Origin: Streptomyces sp. CB01635
GTDB taxonomy: Bacteria > Actinomycetota > Actinomycetes > Streptomycetales > Streptomycetaceae
Assembly: GCF_002803065.1 (NCBI RefSeq)
Contig: NZ_NNBL01000008.1
Location: 62,001-126,000 of the forward strand
Length of the DNA: 64,000 nt
Direction of reading: 5' to 3'
The notes under the pieces: model-generated
Seen by the model: the letters and a program-made list of their open reading frames with translations, nothing else
What the model was told of the DNA's origin: nothing
Database searches by the model: none
Program-made: the position numbers and the translations under genes
Shown: piece by piece, positions 27,145-34,874 of the stretch
How positions within the stretch are numbered: the first letter of the stretch is position 1
Layout: every line of letters starts with the position of its first letter

Positions 27145-27705
27145 ATGTCGACCGGGACACTTCTGGCGATCATCATCCCCGTCGTGGTGGTGCTTGCGCT
27201 GATCGCAGTGGCGGGCTTTCTGCTTGCGCGCCGTCGCCGTCTGCGCGAGCGTTTCGGTCCGGAGTACGAGCGAACGATCGAGGGTGCCGACAGTCGCAGG
27301 GCCGGCGAAGGCGAGCTCAGAGCGCGCGAGAAGCACCACGACTCGCTGGACATCAAGCCCTTGGACAGTGGCGCCCGAGACCGATACAGCCGGGACTGGA
27401 CCAATGTCCAACAAGAGTTCGTGGACCGGCCCGAGGGCGCGGTGCATGATGCGGACCATCTGGTGACTTCCCTGATGCGTGAGCGCGGCTATCCCACCGA
27501 GAACTTCGACCAACAGCTCAAGGATCTCTCGGTCGAACACGGGCGCACGTTGGAGCACTACCGGGCAGCCCATGAAGTCGACGCGCAAAGCACTGAGCAC
27601 AGGGCGACCACCGAGCAGCTACGGGGCGCCATGGTGCACTACCGCGCCCTGTTCGACGAGTTGCTCTCCAACGGCGGCGGCCAAGCCCGCCACGCCCGTA
27701 CCTGA
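27145..27705 (+). CDS. Single-pass membrane protein with a conserved helical domain
   Basis: A 186-residue protein at ATG 27145, behind GAGGGAGG. One N-terminal helix (LLAIIIPVVVVLALIAVAGF) and a basic stop signal (LLARRRRLRERFG) put the rest in the cytoplasm. The C-terminal domain of about 100 residues (WTNVQQEFVDRPEGAVHDAD ... LRGAMVHYRALFDELL) is shared with the next gene. I know of similar proteins in actinomycetes but not of an established function. It is 55 bases upstream of its soluble paralogue and probably co-transcribed. The pair sits next to DUF6131. Confidence 0.8.
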   Translation: MSTGTLLAIIIPVVVVLALIAVAGFLLARRRRLRERFGPEYERTIEGADSRRAGEGELRAREKHHDSLDIKPLDSGARDRYSRDWTNVQQEFVDRPEGAVHDADHLVTSLMRERGYPTENFDQQLKDLSVEHGRTLEHYRAAHEVDAQSTEHRATTEQLRGAMVHYRALFDELLSNGGGQARHART

Positions 27706-27759
27706 GCGACCTCACCCTCGTGAGATGCGGCCATCCACGCGGCCAGGGACGGAGGAGAC

Positions 27760-28242
27760 ATGCAGAGCGACGGCAAATCTGACCGATCGAGCGGACTGTC
27801 AACGGAGGACCTCGCCCAGACCCCGGACCGTACCGACCGACCACAGGACGAAGCCGTAGAAGTGCGGAACGAGGCCCCAACCTTCCCCGGCGAGAGCACT
27901 GCCGTTCCGTCGGCCGAACCCTCCGAGACCGAGGGCGAGCAGACGGAAACGGACGTACCGGCCGAGGAGGAAGCCACCCAGCTCCTCAGTGCGGAGGACG
28001 AGGAAGGCTTCCGCTCACGCTGGCAAGAGGTCCAGAGCAAGTTCGTGGACGATCCGCGTGACGCCGTGCATTCCGCTGACGCGTTGGTCGCGGAGGTCAT
28101 GCAGACCCTGGCCGCGACGTTTGCCGAGCGCAAACAGGAGCTCGAAGAGCAGTGGAGCCGGGGCGAGCGGGCGGACACCGAAGACCTGCGCATGGCCCTG
28201 CGCCACTATCGGTCGTTCTTCAACCGTCTGCTCACTGCCTGA
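27760..28242 (+). CDS. Soluble paralogue of the upstream membrane protein
   Basis: A 160-residue acidic protein at ATG 27760, five bases behind GGAGGAG. The first 75 residues are a disordered Glu/Thr/Pro-rich segment. The C-terminal half (WQEVQSKFVDDPRDAVHSAD ... LRMALRHYRSFFNRLL) matches the cytoplasmic domain of the previous gene residue by residue at the Trp, FVD-P, HxAD and HYR positions. The two may form a hetero-oligomer, one membrane-bound and one free. Function unknown. Confidence 0.8.
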   Translation: MQSDGKSDRSSGLSTEDLAQTPDRTDRPQDEAVEVRNEAPTFPGESTAVPSAEPSETEGEQTETDVPAEEEATQLLSAEDEEGFRSRWQEVQSKFVDDPRDAVHSADALVAEVMQTLAATFAERKQELEEQWSRGERADTEDLRMALRHYRSFFNRLLTA

Positions 28243-28310
28243 ACAGCGGCGGAGCCCGACTGGGCGGGACCAGCCTGAAGAGGAATCGGAAGCGGCCAAG
28301 GGGCGTGACC

Positions 28311-28466
28311 ATGATCATCCTGGGCGTTATCTTGCTCATCATCGGCTTCGTCGCGAACATCGCGATCTTGTGGACGATCGGCATCATCCTCGTCGCGATC
28401 GGCGCCATCTTCTTCCTTCTTGGTGCCCTGGGACACGGGGTCGGAGGTCGGCGACATTACTGGTAG
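28311..28466 (+). CDS. DUF6131 family small membrane protein (copy 2)
   Basis: A 51-residue protein starting at ATG 28311, with AAGGGG seven to eight bases upstream. Two helices (MIILGVILLIIGFVANI and GIILVAIGAIFFLLGALG) and the end GGRRHYW match copy 1 at 3531-3686. It follows the paralogous pair by 68 bases and is likely in the same transcript. Cytoplasmic membrane; role unknown. Confidence 0.88.
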   Translation: MIILGVILLIIGFVANIAILWTIGIILVAIGAIFFLLGALGHGVGGRRHYW

Positions 28467-28499
28467 GCCAGGCAAGATTCGCTCTGCCGCGATGCATCG

Positions 28500-28601
28500 C
28501 TCGATTGCTACGCCGGGCGGGTCGCCCACACCCACGCTGACCTGGCCGGCGCCGCTCTGCACATGATGGAGCGGAACGTGAGCGCGAACATCACGTTCAC
28601 C
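28500..28601 (+). pseudogene. Isochorismatase-like hydrolase, C-terminal fragment
   Basis: GRVAHTHADLAGAALHMMER and NVSANITF match the last 30 residues of the cysteine hydrolase at 32023-32559 (VAHIYPDLAEAALRLMERNM). All catalytic residues are missing. It runs directly into a HAD-hydrolase remnant. Confidence 0.55.
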
Positions 28602-28631
28602 GATCGGCCTCAGCTCGAACGGACTCCTGGA

Positions 28632-28907
28632 TCAATCTGCTCGACGCGGAGCGCGACCGGGACGAGATACGCAGTGCCGCCCACACCGCGCTCTACGGCG
28701 CGTACTTCGACCGGCTGCCCCGCCTTGACGGATCCCGGGATCTGCGGAGGGAGCTCGCCCGCCGTGGCTGGCGCTCGTCCTGGCCGCCTCGGCCGGTGGA
28801 TCCGAGGTGAAGGCACCGCGCAGAGCCATCGATGCCGACGACGTCATGGCGGGAGTGGCGAGCGCGGACGATGTGGCCGAGGGCAGACCGGCCCCCGATC
28901 CCGTTAG
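28632..28907 (+). pseudogene. HAD-superfamily hydrolase fragment (copy A), frameshifted
   Basis: SWINLLDAERDRDEIRSAAH and TALYGAYFDRLPRLDGSRDL are in one frame. After about 28765 the next frame continues with LALVLAASAGGSEV and DDVMAGVASADDVAEGRPAP. Together they form the cap and middle of a phosphoglycolate-phosphatase-like HAD protein, lacking the N-terminal DxD motif. The last part, APDPV, is joined in frame to a cation-efflux gene. Other HAD copies are at 36824-37320 and 38419-39123. Confidence 0.65.
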
Positions 28908-29064
28908 CGGAGCCAAGGTGGTCGCCGGGTTCCTCTCCGGCTCGCCCGCGCTGCTGTCGGAGGTGGCCCATTTTGTGGCCGACAGCATGAACGAGGCCTT
29001 CGTGCTCGCCGCTCTGCGCCGCAGCAGACGCCTGGCCGACCCGCAACACCTGTTCGGCTACGGC
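28908..29064 (+). pseudogene. Cation diffusion facilitator, N-terminal fragment fused to HAD remnant
   Basis: AKVVAGFLSGSPALLSEVAH, then FVADSMNEAFVLAALRRSRR and HLFGYGKD are the first transmembrane part of a CDF transporter; the HxxxD metal site is seen in SEVAHFVADS. Homology stops after FGYGKD. The open frame runs from the HAD remnant through this junction, so a hybrid of about 100 residues could in principle be translated from 28807. Confidence 0.6.
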
Positions 29065-29128
29065 AAGGACCTACGCCTGGTCACCGGACAGGCGGTCTGG
29101 GAGGCATCGGCCTCACAAGGGTCGAACC

Positions 29129-29971
29129 TCATCTGCGCCGTTTCAGTGCATGGGCCACGCGGGGGAGCTCATCTTGAAGGCAACGACCGGCCAGCGCGCC
29201 ACCGAACACGACGACGCCGACGCCGACCAGCCAGGACTGGATGACCAGGACGGTTCCGATCGGGCCGTAGGTGACGGCGCTCGATGCGATCAGCGGTGAG
29301 AAAACGAGCCGGGAGAAGACTCGGAGGCCGAGCTGCCCGGCCATGGTGGTCACCGCCCCGGGCAACAAGGCGACCCAGGAGACACGGCCGCCGAGCAGCA
29401 TCCGCTGGGACCACCAGAAGAACAAAGTGCCACTCAGCGCCGTGATCACCCCGCGGGCCGGAGCCGCCTGCCACAGCGGTGTGATCGCAGACAGGAAGAG
29501 GAATCCGATGAGGACAGCGAGCCACACCACGTGCCGCCACCTGGCCCACCAGCGGGCCGGGGGCAGATCCCAGACCTTCTCGTAGCCGCTCTGCACCGCC
29601 GCCCCGAACGACAGACCGAACACGGCGAGCACGGCAAGGCCGAACGCCGTCGTGGTCCGCAATGTCTGGCCCGGCAGAGCGAACAACCGCTCGATGTCCC
29701 CCCTGGCGGCCTCCGTTACGCCGAGCCCGTCCCCCAGCCACTTCGCGAACCCCCGCCCGCTCGCCGGATCCGCCGCGGACACGACGATCAACAGGGGCAC
29801 CAGTGTCAGGAACCCGAGCGCGGCGAATCCCAGCGAACGCTGCCACAGGTCGAGGTTGCCGACGTGAACCCACCGGCGCCCGGCCCGCACACGGCGCATC
29901 GCGCGCCGTAGCCGCCCGAAAGGAGACGAACGGCCCACGCCACCGAACGAGTTCCCCTTGCTAGGGCGCAC
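29129..29971 (-). CDS. YihY/BrkB (formerly RNase BN) family membrane protein
   Basis: A 280-residue protein with a basic N-terminus (RRAMRRVRAGRRWVHVGNLD) and six to seven hydrophobic helices, including LGFAALGFLTLVPLLIVVSA and WWARWRHVVWLAVLIGFLFL. The conserved YGPIGTVLVIQSWLVGVGVV helix near the C-terminus is the best family mark. YihY proteins were once called ribonuclease BN but are integral membrane proteins of unproven, possibly lipid-related, role. Start ATG 29971. The gene overlaps the end of the broken DUF1206 gene upstream, suggesting a former operon. Confidence 0.88.
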   Translation of the reverse strand: MRPSKGNSFGGVGRSSPFGRLRRAMRRVRAGRRWVHVGNLDLWQRSLGFAALGFLTLVPLLIVVSAADPASGRGFAKWLGDGLGVTEAARGDIERLFALPGQTLRTTTAFGLAVLAVFGLSFGAAVQSGYEKVWDLPPARWWARWRHVVWLAVLIGFLFLSAITPLWQAAPARGVITALSGTLFFWWSQRMLLGGRVSWVALLPGAVTTMAGQLGLRVFSRLVFSPLIASSAVTYGPIGTVLVIQSWLVGVGVVVFGGALAGRCLQDELPRVAHALKRRR

Positions 29972-30767
29972 TGGCCCGTGTCCCCGAGCCCGCAGCCTCG
30001 GTCGGCTGTTCTGCCGGAGTCCCGTGCTCAGCGGCTCTGCGCCAGTGGGCTTCGCAGAACGAGTACAGGCCGAACAGTACGAGGCCCACCGCCGCGGCCA
30101 TCAGCAGTACGGGCCCGGCAGGCGTGGTGGCGAACGAACGCAACGTCTCGTCCGGGCCCTTGGCCTGGCTGGGGTCGAACCGCACCGCGGCCAGCAGGAC
30201 GAACAGGCCAGTCACCGCCGCGACGACCCGCCGCGCTGCCGGGCTCATCTCCCCCGCCCGGAGATTCTTCTCGAACTTGCGCATCAGACTGCGCACCAGT
30301 GTCACCACGCCCACGATGACCAGGACGCCTCCAAAGGCGCCGACAAGTACCCGCCCGGCCAGTCCAGCACTCTCGCGGTGTACTCCTTCGACGTCTCGTC
30401 GCCGGGGCGACTGCCGGAGGAACCACCGGCCAGCGCTGTCTGCACCACACCGATACAGATCACCATGTAGAGCACCGCCCATCCCAAAGAGCCCAAACGG
30501 CGAGTCCGCTTCTCCGCATCCTGCCACCGTCTGTCCGAACACGGCCTCGGACAGACGCCACAACGCCATCGTCACCAGCGCCCACAGCAGCACCCGGCCG
30601 AGCGGCTGCTCGCCGAGAGACCCCACCGCGCCGGACCGGTCGGCCTCCTTGCCTCTGTCACGGCCGAACCCGATCTGCATGGCCAGAAGCCCCCACCAGC
30701 TCGTAGATCACTCCCGGGCGCAGAGCCCGACCCTGGAGGCGACTTCCACGGCGCGGCTGTCAGCCAC
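29961..30767 (-). pseudogene. DUF1206 membrane protein, frameshifted copy
   Basis: Read leftward from a GTG at 30767 (VADSRAVEVASRVG), the frame breaks twice before GLLAMQIGFGRDRGKEADRS, once at a run of five G. It breaks again around 30400, where the right sequence (EYTARVLDWPGG) lies in another frame. The end is intact: LVRSLMRKFEKNL, GPDETLRSFATTPAGPVLLM, then a 25-residue tail. The intact relative at 4727-5569 shows the same blocks. At least three indels make a working protein unlikely. Confidence 0.75.
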
Positions 30768-30849
30768 ATGTTTCCCCTTGGATTTGGGCTGGTCGGCGCC
30801 GCCTTTCCTGATCTCCATCCCTGGCACCTACGTGTGCTGGATCAAACGG

Positions 30850-31212
30850 GATGGTGAGGCGCACGCTCGCGGTCTCGTCGAGGTTGACCGGGCCATGCGC
30901 GTTCCCGAAAGCGACGCCGCCGAGCCCGACGCCTTCGCCTCGACGCGGGAGCCGGCGGGCAGCTGGACGGTCACCTCGACGGATCCGGAAGCGCCGAAGG
31001 CCTGATTCTTCGCCGAGGTCTCGATCCGCAGGACGTCGTCGGCGTACGCGACCGTGACCTGCTCCGCCGCCTTCACGTCCCGCCCTTCCAGGCATCCCCA
31101 AGCAGGACCTCGAACGTGGTGTCGGCCCGGTCGGCAGCGATAAACTGGATGCGTCCGGCGAAGATGTCGAGGACGGCGGCATTCGGGGCGGGGTGTCGAA
31201 CTTCTGCGTCGG
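30850..31212 (-). pseudogene. DUF4097 protein, frameshifted fragment (copy 3)
   Basis: Starting near 31212 with KFDT and FAGRIQFIAADRADTT, other frames give GRDVKAAEQVTVAYADDVLR, GSVEVTVQLPAGSRVEAKAS and GPVNLDETASVRLTI. The copy is longer than copy 2 but has at least three shifts and lacks the last third. It is divergent from the Ku start at 31225. The common upstream sequence is shared with copy 2 apart from a deletion of roughly 57 bp. Confidence 0.65.
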
Positions 31213-31224
31213 GTGCCGGTACTG

Positions 31225-31275
31225 ATGCCCAGTCGTCCGATCCGGAGCGGAGCGATCTCTTTTGGCCTGGTCACG
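31225..31275 (+). pseudogene. ku: Ku gene, 5' fragment joined to a VOC gene
   Basis: Seventeen codons (MPSRPIRSGAISFGLVT) are the canonical Ku start and match the remnant at 7622 almost base for base. At 31275-31280 the sequence switches to the interior of the VOC gene. Confidence 0.7.
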
Positions 31276-31277
31276 AT

Positions 31278-31550
31278 GACAACTCGGCTGTCTTCGAATT
31301 CGGCAACACCATTATCAACCTGCTGAAGACCACCGCAGCGCCTGACCTCATCGAACCAGCTCGCGTTGCCCAGGCTGACGCCGGCTCCCGCCTCCAACTC
31401 ACCCTGCCCGTGGACGATGTGGACGCGATGTGTTGGGAACTGGCCGCGCGCGGCGTGACACTGCTCAATGGCCCCACGGACCGGCCCTGGGGAATACGGA
31501 CCGCCAGCTTCCGCGACCCCGGCGGCCACATCTGGGAAATCGCCAAGTGA
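31278..31550 (+). pseudogene. VOC family protein, 3' two thirds (second copy)
   Basis: DNSAVFEFGNTIINLLKTTA through DPGGHIWEIAK is almost identical to the VOC protein at 1853-2254, differing at only a few residues. The first 35 residues are replaced by the Ku start, out of frame with it. Its stop overlaps the DinB gene start. Confidence 0.8.
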
Positions 31551-31796
31551 ACGCGGCGCCGGACCCCGAGATCCGGACGCTCCTGTCATTCCTGCACGGA
31601 CAGCGCCGCCACGCCCTCGGCATGCTCGACGGACTCGACGGACTCGACGCGGGTGCCTTACGCCAGCCCGTGCTGCCATCGGGATGTACCCGCCTCGGCC
31701 TCGCATCTCGCCCTCGACGTTGAGCAGTTCTGGTTCCGTGCGGTGGTAGCCGGCGAGGAAGGTGTCATCAAGTCTCTGGGCGACGACGGCCTGTGA
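31546..31796 (+). pseudogene. DinB/DUF664 family protein, truncated and frameshifted
   Basis: GTG 31546 overlaps the VOC stop (GTGA). It reads VNAAPDPEIRTLLSFLHGQR and LDGLDAGALRQPVLPSGCTR. After about 31710 one shift restores HLALDVEQFWFRAVVAGEEG before a TGA at 31794-31796. The four-helix DinB bundle would need about 170 residues, so the C-terminal half is missing. DinB_2/DUF664 proteins are metal-binding, often thiol-dependent transferases. Confidence 0.65.
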
Positions 31797-32022
31797 AGTG
31801 CGCATGGCAGGCGTGCACAGTCCATCGGGCTGCGGCAGGACCGGACGACAGCGGCCACGAAGATCAGAACTCCGCTGCACGTAGGAAGTCCGTGCGCGAC
31901 GGCATTCGATGATGCCCGGCACCATCGCCACATGACGAGCACCAGGAAGACCTCATGGCGCCCACCTTGTGCGGTGCGCCTTTCTCGCCGGTCTCCCCCA
32001 TGTCCGATGAGTGGGCGCGATG

Positions 32023-32559
32023 TCAGAAGGACACCTCGTCGACCTTGCGGATGTCCGCCGACATGTTTCGCTCCATCAGGCGCAGGGCCGCTTCGGCCAG
32101 ATCAGGGTAGATGTGAGCGACGGCGTCGTGGACCACCGTCACCCGCAGATGACGAATGTGCGCGTCCAGTGCGGAGTAGAGCACGCACTGCTCTGTGACC
32201 TGCCCGCACAGGACCACGCGATCGACGCCCAGCTGGCTGAGGAGGTAGCCGAGGGGCGTCTCGAAGAAGATGGAATGCCGGGCTTTCACGATGAAGAGCG
32301 AGTCGTCGTCCGGACGGATCGGATCGACGAGGTCGGCGTGTGGTCCCGCGAGTGCCGTCTCGAGGATCTCCCCGTGATGGGAGCGCCACTCACCGAAGTT
32401 GTCGTTGACGTAGATCACGGGGATGTCCTCCTCCCGCGCGTTCCTGATCAGCCGGACGACGGCCGGCAGCGCGTCGCGGGCCGAGGACACGAGCAGCTCG
32501 GCGTCGGCATGATCGTAGGAGTTGATCATGTCGATGACGATGAGAGCGGTCTTTCCCAT
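32023..32559 (-). CDS. Cysteine hydrolase of the isochorismatase family
   Basis: A 178-residue enzyme starting at ATG 32559. The catalytic triad of the family is visible: Asp10 in ALIVIDMINSY, Lys92 in FIVKARHSIFF and the nucleophile Cys125 in VTEQCVLYSALDAH. A cis-peptide region lies just before it (LCGQV). Members hydrolyse nicotinamide, ureidoacrylate, N-carbamoyl compounds or isochorismate; the closest guess from the Cys context is an amidase. It is divergent from the Mnh operon. A fragment of a paralogue lies at 28500-28601. Confidence 0.9.
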   Translation of the reverse strand: MGKTALIVIDMINSYDHADAELLVSSARDALPAVVRLIRNAREEDIPVIYVNDNFGEWRSHHGEILETALAGPHADLVDPIRPDDDSLFIVKARHSIFFETPLGYLLSQLGVDRVVLCGQVTEQCVLYSALDAHIRHLRVTVVHDAVAHIYPDLAEAALRLMERNMSADIRKVDEVSF

Positions 32560-32768
32560 GCTTGACAGGTACCACATGCCGAACGGTCAGACCTGGCGGC
32601 CGGAAGCCCACAGCCCTTCGCGGCGGGCAGACACCTCGTGAAGACCTGGCGGGACGGCCGCAGCGCACTGCGCACACCGCTCGAACCGGCACCGGCGAGG
32701 TTGACGCGACGTCAAGCGACGGCATGAGAGCCTCACAGCCGGGCACCCGGTTTTCGGGAGGTGGGCTG

Positions 32769-32975
32769 ATGGCTCGTACGTTCGCGGGCTCTGCGAGGGT
32801 TCGTGCCACCGCCGAAGTGGTCGGCTGGTGGGCGGTGTTGACGGGTCTCTGGCTCGTCCTGATCTCCCGCGTCGACCTGCTGGAGTGGGTCGTCGGATCG
32901 TGCGCCTCCCTGCTCGCCGCCTTCGGCGCCCGCGCCGCGCGCCTGGCCGCGACGGGGCGGAACGGATCCGCATGA
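32769..32975 (+). CDS. Short MnhE-like subunit of Mrp-type cation antiporter
   Basis: A 68-residue membrane protein, ATG 32769 behind GGGAGG. The single clear helical hairpin VVGWWAVLTGLWLVLISRVD, then LEWVVGSCASLLAAFG is the core of MnhE/MrpE, whose usual length is about 160 residues; the C-terminal cytosolic part is missing or naturally reduced. It opens the operon E, FG, MbhD, B, C, D, all overlapping. Its stop overlaps the next ATG (ATGA). Confidence 0.7.
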   Translation: MARTFAGSARVRATAEVVGWWAVLTGLWLVLISRVDLLEWVVGSCASLLAAFGARAARLAATGRNGSA

Positions 32976-33031
32976 CGCCGCACATCGTCCTTGCCTCGCC
33001 CCCTGGTCACGATCTGGGACCGGCCCAGTGA
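32972..33031 (+). CDS. 19-codon reading frame bridging two operon genes
   Basis: It starts in the ATGA that ends the MnhE gene and ends in the GTGA that starts the FG gene (MTPHIVLASPPGHDLGPAQ). No family match is possible at this size. It may be the relic of a deleted subunit or a translational-coupling leader. Confidence 0.35.
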   Translation: MTPHIVLASPPGHDLGPAQ

Positions 33032-33498
33032 ACGGCTGGCTCCTCGCGGCCGCAGTGGTGCTGGCAGTCGGCGTTGCCCCGGCCCTCTGGGGCGCGACCA
33101 CCGGCCCTCTCCGGCGCCGGGTCGTCGCACAGAACCTCGCGACCCTCCTCGTGTGCCTGGTCATGCTGCTGCTCGCCCAGGGCTACGCCCGCCCCTCGTA
33201 CATCGACCTCGGCCTGGTCCTGGCGGTCCTGGGTCCGGCCGGCACGCTCGTCTACGCTCGTCTGCTCGCCGACGAACTGGCGGCCGATCCGCCCACCGCC
33301 CGGGTGACAAGCGCCATGACGGTCCTGTCGGCGGCGGCCCCGCCGCTCGTCGTCCTGCCGCTCTGCGTGGCGACAGGCCCGGAACGGTCCCTCGTGAAAC
33401 TGCTGGTCATCGGGGCGCTGCTGACTGCTGGAAACACGATCTCCGGCCGGGCGGTGTCGGGCAAGTCGTCCCTCCCACGGGAGGCACATGATGGCTGA
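33028..33498 (+). CDS. MnhF-MnhG fused subunit of Mrp-type antiporter
   Basis: A 156-residue protein with five to six helices. The N-terminal part (RVVAQNLATLLVCLVMLLLA, IDLGLVLAVLGPAGTLVYAR) corresponds to MnhF/MrpF. The C-terminal part (TSAMTVLSAAAPPLVVLPLC, then LVKLLVIGALLTAGNTISGR) has the order of MnhG. In most Mrp systems these are separate genes of about 90 and 110 residues. GTG 33028 overlaps the preceding stop, and its own stop overlaps the next ATG, so the genes are coupled. Cytoplasmic membrane. Confidence 0.75.
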   Translation: MNGWLLAAAVVLAVGVAPALWGATTGPLRRRVVAQNLATLLVCLVMLLLAQGYARPSYIDLGLVLAVLGPAGTLVYARLLADELAADPPTARVTSAMTVLSAAAPPLVVLPLCVATGPERSLVKLLVIGALLTAGNTISGRAVSGKSSLPREAHDG

Positions 33499-33760
33499 TC
33501 TGCTGGTCGTCCTGACCCTCGCGCTCGTCGTCGCCGCCGCGACCGCCGCCGTCCTCACCCGGGACCCGGCCCGTCAGGCACTCGTGCTGGCTCTACTCGG
33601 GCTCGCGCTCGCCGTCCTGTTCACCGTACTGCAGTCTCCGGATGTGGCCCTCTCGCAGCTGGCGGTCGGCTCCGCGCTGACGCCGCTGATGCTCCTGCTC
33701 GCCGTCCGCAAAGTGCGTGGCCGTGGCCGTCGCGGCGGGCGGAAGAGGGGGCCCACGTGA
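33491..33760 (+). CDS. DUF4040/MbhD-like subunit of Mrp-type antiporter
   Basis: An 89-residue protein of three helices, ADLLVVLTLALVVAAATAAV, then ARQALVLALLGLALAVLFTV and LSQLAVGSALTPLMLLLAVR. The phrase SPDVALSQLAVGSAL is typical of the DUF4040/MbhD domain that forms the C-terminal part of MrpA. Start at the second ATG (33491), six bases after GGGAGG; the first, at 33488, is too close. It ends in a basic tail, and its stop overlaps the next GTG. Confidence 0.8.
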   Translation: MADLLVVLTLALVVAAATAAVLTRDPARQALVLALLGLALAVLFTVLQSPDVALSQLAVGSALTPLMLLLAVRKVRGRGRRGGRKRGPT

Positions 33761-34530
33761 GCAGGAAGGCACGGCTGTGGCTGTTGACGGTGGGGAGCAT
33801 CGGCGTGGCCGTCCTCCTCGCCTGCGCAGCTTTCGACCTGCCCGGCTTCGGCGGCACTTCGCACCCGTACGGCGAGCGCGCGGTCCGAAGTGCCCTTGCC
33901 CGGCACACCGCCAACGTCATCTCCTCCGTCAACTTCGACCAGCGTGCCTTCGACACCCTTGGCGAGGAGTCCATCCTGTTCGCCGCCGTCCTCGGCACCG
34001 TCGTCCTGCTCCGCGAAACCCGCGACGAGCACAGCGAACCGCCCGAGACGGTCCAGGTCGATCCACACGTACGTCGCTACGCGCTGATCGCCCTGCCCGT
34101 CACTCTGCTCATCGGCCTCTACGTCATCGCGCACGGCCAGCTCAGCCCCGGCGGCGGCTTCCAGGGCGGCGTCATCGTGGCGACCGCGCTGCACCTCCTC
34201 TACATCGCCATCGACTACAAGGCACTCGAGCGCATCAGACCGGCCGCCGCGTACGCGATCGCGGACGCCGCGGGCGAGGCCGCGTACGTTCTCCTCGGCA
34301 CGGCAGGACTCCTCGCCGGGTCGGCGTTCCTCGCCAACTTCCTGCCGTACGGGACGTTCAACACCCTCTCCTCCGGCGGCACCGTCCCCCTCCTCAACGC
34401 CGCGATCGGCGTGGAGGTGGCCAGCGCGATCGTCGTGCTGCTCGCCCGGTTCCTTGACCAGGCCCTGGAGATCGAGGGCGGCGGGGCGGGCGAGACGGGG
34501 TCACAGGACGAGGAGGCGAAACGGTCATGA
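33757..34530 (+). CDS. MbhE-MnhB subunit of Mrp-type antiporter
   Basis: A 257-residue protein from GTG 33757. The N-terminal 90 residues (WLLTVGSIGVAVLLACAAFD, NFDQRAFDTLGEESILFAAV) match the MbhE part of MrpA. The rest is MnhB, with LLIGLYVIAHGQLSPGGGFQ and GGVIVATALHLLY as marks. About six helices. The gene combines what is the tail of MrpA and MrpB elsewhere. An acidic C-terminus overlaps the start of mnhC (ATGA). Confidence 0.85.
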   Translation: MSRKARLWLLTVGSIGVAVLLACAAFDLPGFGGTSHPYGERAVRSALARHTANVISSVNFDQRAFDTLGEESILFAAVLGTVVLLRETRDEHSEPPETVQVDPHVRRYALIALPVTLLIGLYVIAHGQLSPGGGFQGGVIVATALHLLYIAIDYKALERIRPAAAYAIADAAGEAAYVLLGTAGLLAGSAFLANFLPYGTFNTLSSGGTVPLLNAAIGVEVASAIVVLLARFLDQALEIEGGGAGETGSQDEEAKRS

Positions 34531-34874
34531 GCGTGCTTCCGTATCTGGCCGCCGGATGGATCTTCCTCGTCGGCTGCTACGGGCTGGCCACGAGCCGCAA
34601 TCTGATCCACGCGGTGGGCTGCCTGTCCGTGTGCCAGAGCTCGACGTACGTGCTGCTGCTCGCCGTGGGCTACCGCCGGGGCGGAACCGCCCCTGTCTTC
34701 TCCGACATCACCCCTGGCTCCCGCCCCGTCGTCGACCCGGTCGTCCAGGCTCTCGCCCTCACCGACGTCGTCGTGGGCGCCACGGTCACCGCACTGCTGC
34801 TCGCCCTCGTCATCCAGACCGCCAAACGGCACGGCACCGTCGACCCGGACGAACTGTCGGAGCTCCGAGGGTGA
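34527..34874 (+). CDS. mnhC: MnhC (NuoK-like) subunit of Mrp-type antiporter
   Basis: A 115-residue protein of three helices. The first is LPYLAAGWIFLVGCYGLATS. NLIHAVGCLSVCQSSTYVLL follows, and DPVVQALALTDVVVGATVTA carries the D-P-Q-A-L-x-L-T signature shared by MnhC and NuoK. These small subunits provide proton-path glutamates or lysines in the membrane arm. The start overlaps the MnhB stop and the stop overlaps the MnhD GTG. Confidence 0.9.
   Translation: MSVLPYLAAGWIFLVGCYGLATSRNLIHAVGCLSVCQSSTYVLLLAVGYRRGGTAPVFSDITPGSRPVVDPVVQALALTDVVVGATVTALLLALVIQTAKRHGTVDPDELSELRG

Noticed and set aside
30828-31931. 367-codon leftward frame
   Set aside because: It strings together antisense VOC/DinB sequence and a DUF4097 remnant; only the latter part is meaningful.
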